From JADJSS01 sp964490845 (lineage in GTDB: Bacteria; Bacteroidota; Bacteroidia; Chitinophagales; JADIYW01), in contig CAZBED010000001.1 in the NCBI GenBank assembly GCA_964490845.1, positions 372,001 through 436,000 of the forward strand: 64,000 nt of DNA, read 5' to 3'. Shown in pieces: positions 60,262 through 64,000 of this stretch. The notes beneath the pieces were generated by a model that worked only from the letters and a program-made list of their open reading frames with translations, ran no database searches and was not told where the DNA came from. Both the position numbers and the translations under genes were made by a program. The stretch's first letter is position 1. The number at the start of each line of letters is the position of its first letter.

Positions 60262-60303
60262 GTGAAAAAACCTACATTCAGAAAATAAGATTAAAATTTA
60301 ATT

Positions 60304-61680
60304 TTAATGAAACAATGCCCGAATCACATCCATACCATTAGCGAACAACAATAAGCCCAAAATGATGAACATTCCCACGCTTTGAGCATACTGCTGCACT
60401 TTGTCTGGCAGCGGCTTCCCGCGGACCATCTCATACAATAAGAAGACAACATACCCTCCGTCCAGCATAGGAATCGGCAGTATATTCATAAAAGCCAGTA
60501 TTACCGAAATGGTAGCAGTCAGTATCCAGAAATGCTCCCAGTCAAAGGTATCCGGAAACATTTTGCCAATGGAAATAAAACCACCGAGGCTATCTTTTAC
60601 TTTAACTTCTTTGGAAGTAAACAACATTTTTAAGCTTTTAAAATAATTTCCGAGTGTAAAGAATGATTTCTCGATGCCAGCGGGAACGGCTGCAGCGAAA
60701 TTATAATTCACCCTTTCCGTCTTGAGCAGTTCTGCATATGCCTGTGAGCCAAAGCCGAACAATCCTTCTGCTGAAACTTCTCCATTCAAGTCCAGCATCT
60801 TGCCATCTCTTTCCACTGTCACCTTAATGGATTTTCCTTTATTATCAGTAATTGCTTTTTTGACTTCATCATAAAAAGGAGTGGGAATATCATTGACAGC
60901 AGTTATCTTGTCCCCCACCTTCATTCCTGCTTTTGAGGCACCGGAAGCATCCTGCACCTGCGCCACCACACCGGGTACTCTCGGTAAAATAAAACTGGCT
61001 TTCTTTTGTTTGATTACTGCCGATAAGACGCCTTCCCGAAGCGGTAAAACAATTTGCGCGCCGTTGCGTTCCACGGTAATATTTTTAGCATCATTCAGAA
61101 TCAGGTCTTTCTGGAATTCCTCAAAATTGCCTGCTGGTTCATTATCTATCTTTAAAATCTTATCTCCGTTCTGCAATCCCATACGATAACCGAGAGAATC
61201 TACAATCATCACTCCATTCGTCATGTTTTTCATAGGCAAAAATTCTTCGCCGTATTTCCATAACAATCCCGTGAAAATGACCATCGCTAAAATCATATTC
61301 ACGGTAACCCCACCCACCATGACAATCAAACGCTGCCAGGCCGGTTTGCTCCTGAATTCCCAGGGCTGAGGTTCACTATTCTTCAATTCTTCGGCGTCCT
61401 GTGTCTCATCCGCCATTCCTGCAATCTGAACATATCCGCCAAATGGAAACCAACCCAGTCCGTATTCCGTGTCGCCTATTTTCTTCTTAAACAAAGTGAA
61501 ATTTCCAATATTGGAAAAAGGAAAAAGGAAATCAAAAAACAGGTAAAACTTATGTACTTTGATTTTAAATAGTTTTGCCGGCACAAAATGTCCCATCTCA
61601 TGCAAAACAATCAGAATAGATAAACTTAAGATTAACAGTACTACTTTGGTGGCGGTGGGCCCTATGGAGAATAATAACAT
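60304..61680 (-). CDS. rseP: RseP/RIP-type site-2 protease (M50)
   Basis: About 458 residues from the ATG at 61680. An intramembrane zinc metalloprotease that cleaves membrane-anchored signalling proteins. The zinc motif HEMGH (27-31) sits in the first membrane helix, and the second motif NILPIPMLDGGY near the C-terminus supplies the third ligand. Between them are two PDZ-like domains (about 150-320: NGDKILKIDNEPAGNF; VGDKITAVNDIPTPF). A TTG two codons upstream is an alternative start. A -7 box lies at 61763-61770. Confidence 0.93.
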   Translation of the reverse strand: MLLFSIGPTATKVVLLILSLSILIVLHEMGHFVPAKLFKIKVHKFYLFFDFLFPFSNIGNFTLFKKKIGDTEYGLGWFPFGGYVQIAGMADETQDAEELKNSEPQPWEFRSKPAWQRLIVMVGGVTVNMILAMVIFTGLLWKYGEEFLPMKNMTNGVMIVDSLGYRMGLQNGDKILKIDNEPAGNFEEFQKDLILNDAKNITVERNGAQIVLPLREGVLSAVIKQKKASFILPRVPGVVAQVQDASGASKAGMKVGDKITAVNDIPTPFYDEVKKAITDNKGKSIKVTVERDGKMLDLNGEVSAEGLFGFGSQAYAELLKTERVNYNFAAAVPAGIEKSFFTLGNYFKSLKMLFTSKEVKVKDSLGGFISIGKMFPDTFDWEHFWILTATISVILAFMNILPIPMLDGGYVVFLLYEMVRGKPLPDKVQQYAQSVGMFIILGLLLFANGMDVIRALFH

Positions 61681-61762
61681 TTTCAAATAAATTTTTAAAT
61701 TGACAAGCCGGATTACAGTATTACTGAGTTCAAGCTCATCGTATTAGTTTTAAAATGAAGCG

Positions 61763-61770
61763 CAAAATTA
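61763..61770 (-). promoter_or_regulatory. -7 promoter box of rseP
   Basis: Minus-strand TAATTTTG matches TAnnTTTG, 83 bases before the ATG. The 217-bp gap between dnaG and rseP holds nothing else I can identify. Confidence 0.4.
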
Positions 61771-61897
61771 CAAAATGTTAGGCGTTATAGGAAATTATAG
61801 GATATTAGCTTCTGTTAAACAATCCTCACTATTGGTAAAATAATGAGGTTTATCAAAATATAAAATTACAACCTACTCACAATCAATAATATGTAAA

Positions 61898-63829
61898 TCA
61901 ATACGGATGAATAACCGTTTGTATTTCCTTGGCCAGTTTTTGGCGGGTTTCCATCAATTCCATTTTCTTCAGGATGGCTGCTATCATTTCTTCGAATCTG
62001 CCGGATTGCTCTGCGGTCTTTATTTTTTCATCCACCATCTTCACCAGTTCCATCAATTTGAAATACCGGAACCGTTGCATGGCAGAGACGACATCCGATT
62101 TATAGGCATCGCCATTTCCCTTTACAATAATTTCATGTTTGTTAAACCAATTTGGGCTTAATTCATACGGTGACGACATCAATTCTATCAGGCAGTCTTT
62201 CATCTCCCTGTCTTCGATGGCATTCAGGTTTTTTATTTCCGTAAACGGAATATCCTGTTGATAGGCATCCATATGCCATTTGATGATTTTCCCAAATACA
62301 TCGTTCCTGAAATCAATATCCACCAGTTCAAAGATGACGTATTCGGCTACAGAATGTTCCTCCGTCATTTCTTTATCACCATGGTCAAGCAGTATGCGAA
62401 CAATATCTTTTTCCTGATAATACAACTGTGGCGTTTTGGAAATCGGCTGTGCATGACTTACCTCCGTTGCTATATGTGCGTTGATATCCTGAGCTTCCTG
62501 CGTCGATAATTCATTTGTTTTTTTAAATTGCCTTGTACGGATTTTATTGGTTTCATTCACCAGAATATTTTCAGGAACATCTACAATATCCGAACAATGT
62601 TTGATATACAACTGGCGCTTGATATTATCCTGAATCAGGGCAATACTTTCAACAATATCTTTGATGACTTCCGATTTTTTTATCGGGTCATTACCGATAT
62701 CTTTGATGCCTTGTGTGGCTTTAAACAGGATAAAATCCTTCTGTTCTTTTCTGATAAAATCCAGCGTGGCATCCGTACCGTTTTTCTTCACAAAAGAATC
62801 CGGGTCTTCGCTGTCAGGCAACAAGACTATTTTCACATTCAGGCCCTGCTCTAAGACAATATCCAATCCGCGCAACGCCGCCTTCACTCCTGCCGCGTCA
62901 CCGTCATACAGTATCACGATATTTTGAGTGAAGCGTTTGATGAGCTGCACCTGTTCTCTCGTAAGTGCCGTACCACTGGAAGCCACTACATTCCGGATAC
63001 CCGCCTGATATAACGAAATAACATCCGTGTAACCTTCTACCAGATAACATACCTCCTCTTTTCGAATATCATTTTTTGCCTGAGCAATGCCATACAATAT
63101 CTGACTTTTATGATACAACTCCGTTTCAGCGGTATTGATGTATTTCGGCTGGTTTTCCGATTTTTTCAGAATACGGCCGCCAAAAGCAATAACCTTCCCG
63201 CTTACATTATGAATCGGAAACATGACACGGTCGCGGAAAAAATCGTAAGCCTTGTCATTTTTTTCTTTTATCAACCCTGCCTTCAGAAGCAATTCTTTAT
63301 TATACCCGTTTTTAAGGGCATCTTTCAGCAGGTTATCATAGCTATCCTGCGCATATCCCAATTGAAAAGCGGAAATAGTATCATCCAGAAAACCCCTTTC
63401 TTTGAAGTAATACAATCCGATAGCTCTTCCTTCTTCAGTATCGGTGAGTTGTTGCTGATAATATTTGGCGGCATAATTCAATACAATCAGCAGGCTGTCT
63501 TTCTCATCCTGTGCCTGTTTATCTTCAGGTGTTGCATTGGTTTCTTCTATTTCAATATGGTATTTATTGGCCAGGTAGCGCAATGCTTCCGGAAAGGAGA
63601 ATTTTTCATGTTCCATGATAAAACTGACGCTGTCGCCGCCCTTGCCGCAGCCAAAACATTTGAAGATGTTCTTGTTAGGGTTGACAACGAAGGAAGGCGT
63701 TTTTTCCTGATGGAACGGGCAGTTGCCTTTTAGGATGCTTCCGGATTTTTTCAAATTGACAAAATCACCCACCACTTGCTCTATCTGAGCCGTATCAAGA
63801 ATCTTTGCTATGGTATCCCGGGTGATCAT
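61898..63829 (-). CDS. dnaG: DNA primase
   Basis: 643 residues. It makes RNA primers for replication. The CHC2 zinc finger uses C37, H40, C58 and C61 (CPFHQEKTPSF, CFGCGKGG). The TOPRIM core follows, with YLVEGYTDVISLYQAG and ILYDGDAAG. The C-terminal helicase-binding domain (from about 450) is helical and less conserved. Length and order match bacterial DnaG. The ATG at 63829 is 5 bases downstream of the stop of the preceding gene. Confidence 0.95.
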   Translation of the reverse strand: MITRDTIAKILDTAQIEQVVGDFVNLKKSGSILKGNCPFHQEKTPSFVVNPNKNIFKCFGCGKGGDSVSFIMEHEKFSFPEALRYLANKYHIEIEETNATPEDKQAQDEKDSLLIVLNYAAKYYQQQLTDTEEGRAIGLYYFKERGFLDDTISAFQLGYAQDSYDNLLKDALKNGYNKELLLKAGLIKEKNDKAYDFFRDRVMFPIHNVSGKVIAFGGRILKKSENQPKYINTAETELYHKSQILYGIAQAKNDIRKEEVCYLVEGYTDVISLYQAGIRNVVASSGTALTREQVQLIKRFTQNIVILYDGDAAGVKAALRGLDIVLEQGLNVKIVLLPDSEDPDSFVKKNGTDATLDFIRKEQKDFILFKATQGIKDIGNDPIKKSEVIKDIVESIALIQDNIKRQLYIKHCSDIVDVPENILVNETNKIRTRQFKKTNELSTQEAQDINAHIATEVSHAQPISKTPQLYYQEKDIVRILLDHGDKEMTEEHSVAEYVIFELVDIDFRNDVFGKIIKWHMDAYQQDIPFTEIKNLNAIEDREMKDCLIELMSSPYELSPNWFNKHEIIVKGNGDAYKSDVVSAMQRFRYFKLMELVKMVDEKIKTAEQSGRFEEMIAAILKKMELMETRQKLAKEIQTVIHPY

Positions 63830-63834
63830 TATAT

Positions 63835-64000
63835 TTATAAAAGAATAAAATGGTGTGTAAGGAAAGATTCACATTCTGCATTATCTTTCTCTATAGTAGC
63901 AGTTTTAAAATACTCATAATTCATCCTAAGATTTTGCTTTATGAATGCTTCTGACAAGCCATAAGCTGAACAAAATATTTGTTTTCCGCTTGTATTTATC
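63835..64000 (-). CDS. C-terminal end of an unidentified gene (partial)
   Basis: The minus-strand frame is open from the right edge to a TAA at 63835-63837, giving 54 residues that include SAYGLSEAFIKQNLRMNYEY and end CESFLTHHFILL. The stop lies 5 bases before dnaG, typical of an operon. Family unknown; the frame could be fortuitous. Confidence 0.45.
   Translation of the reverse strand, partial: INTSGKQIFCSAYGLSEAFIKQNLRMNYEYFKTATIEKDNAECESFLTHHFILL

Overview
The window looks like chromosomal DNA from a free-living member of the Bacteroidota, probably near Chitinophagales or Saprospirales (inference). The evidence is the recurrent -7 promoter box TAnnTTTG upstream of many genes, weak Shine-Dalgarno sequences, two secreted proteins with type IX secretion (T9SS) C-terminal sorting domains, outer-membrane beta-barrels, a DUF2723 membrane glycosyltransferase and a long Bacteroidota-type PurF. 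No plasmid, prophage or integrase genes are visible. Most of the window is housekeeping DNA, with a few accessory islets.

Layout. 1-4100: end of a DUF2723 glycosyltransferase, a frameshifted gene remnant, tRNA-Gln, a methyltransferase, a 2OG-Fe(II) oxygenase and panB. 4100-9050: purF and an AT-rich AIPR-family gene (putative phage resistance), bracketed by two copies of a 109/110-bp palindromic element. 9050-15100: DEAD-box helicase with an attenuator-like leader, a YwqK-like secreted protein, an AAA_14/DUF4143 ATPase behind three 18-bp repeats, malic enzyme and ilvA. 15100-19700: an apparent operon of sulfatase, formylglycine-generating enzyme, beta-barrel and small genes. 19700-28850: TrhA, a sugar-phosphate transferase, priA, DinB-fold protein, a TMTC-like TPR membrane protein, and a coupled MbnP/MbnH-like pair. 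28900-39500: mdh, a barrel, a VWA-like membrane protein, sucD, MlaFE, SDR, aroB, ABM, SAM hydrolase and phoH. 39700-43200: tRNA-Lys, an EF-G paralogue and purC. 43200-60050: a helical protein, a seven-repeat dockerin/T9SS protein, hemB, a barrel, trhO, a second TMTC-like protein, then a giant Gly/Cys-rich T9SS protein with two secreted partners. 60060-64000: tRNA-Leu, rseP, dnaG and the end of another gene.

How the genes work together. The sulfatase and its activating enzyme form a self-contained pair: the CxPxR target in one, both catalytic cysteines in the other. The MbnP/MbnH pair suggests copper handling through an oxidised tryptophan. Three GT-C-like membrane proteins (DUF2723 and two TMTC-like) are compatible with protein O-glycosylation of exported proteins such as the T9SS cargo here. 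purF and purC serve purine synthesis; panB, aroB, ilvA, hemB, mdh, sucD and malic enzyme are scattered central-metabolism genes.

The best candidates for unusual biology are the AIPR locus with its flanking elements, the helicase leader, the repeated operator before the AAA_14 gene, the EF-G paralogue lacking the catalytic switch II histidine, the MbnP/MbnH pair, and the two large repetitive T9SS proteins.
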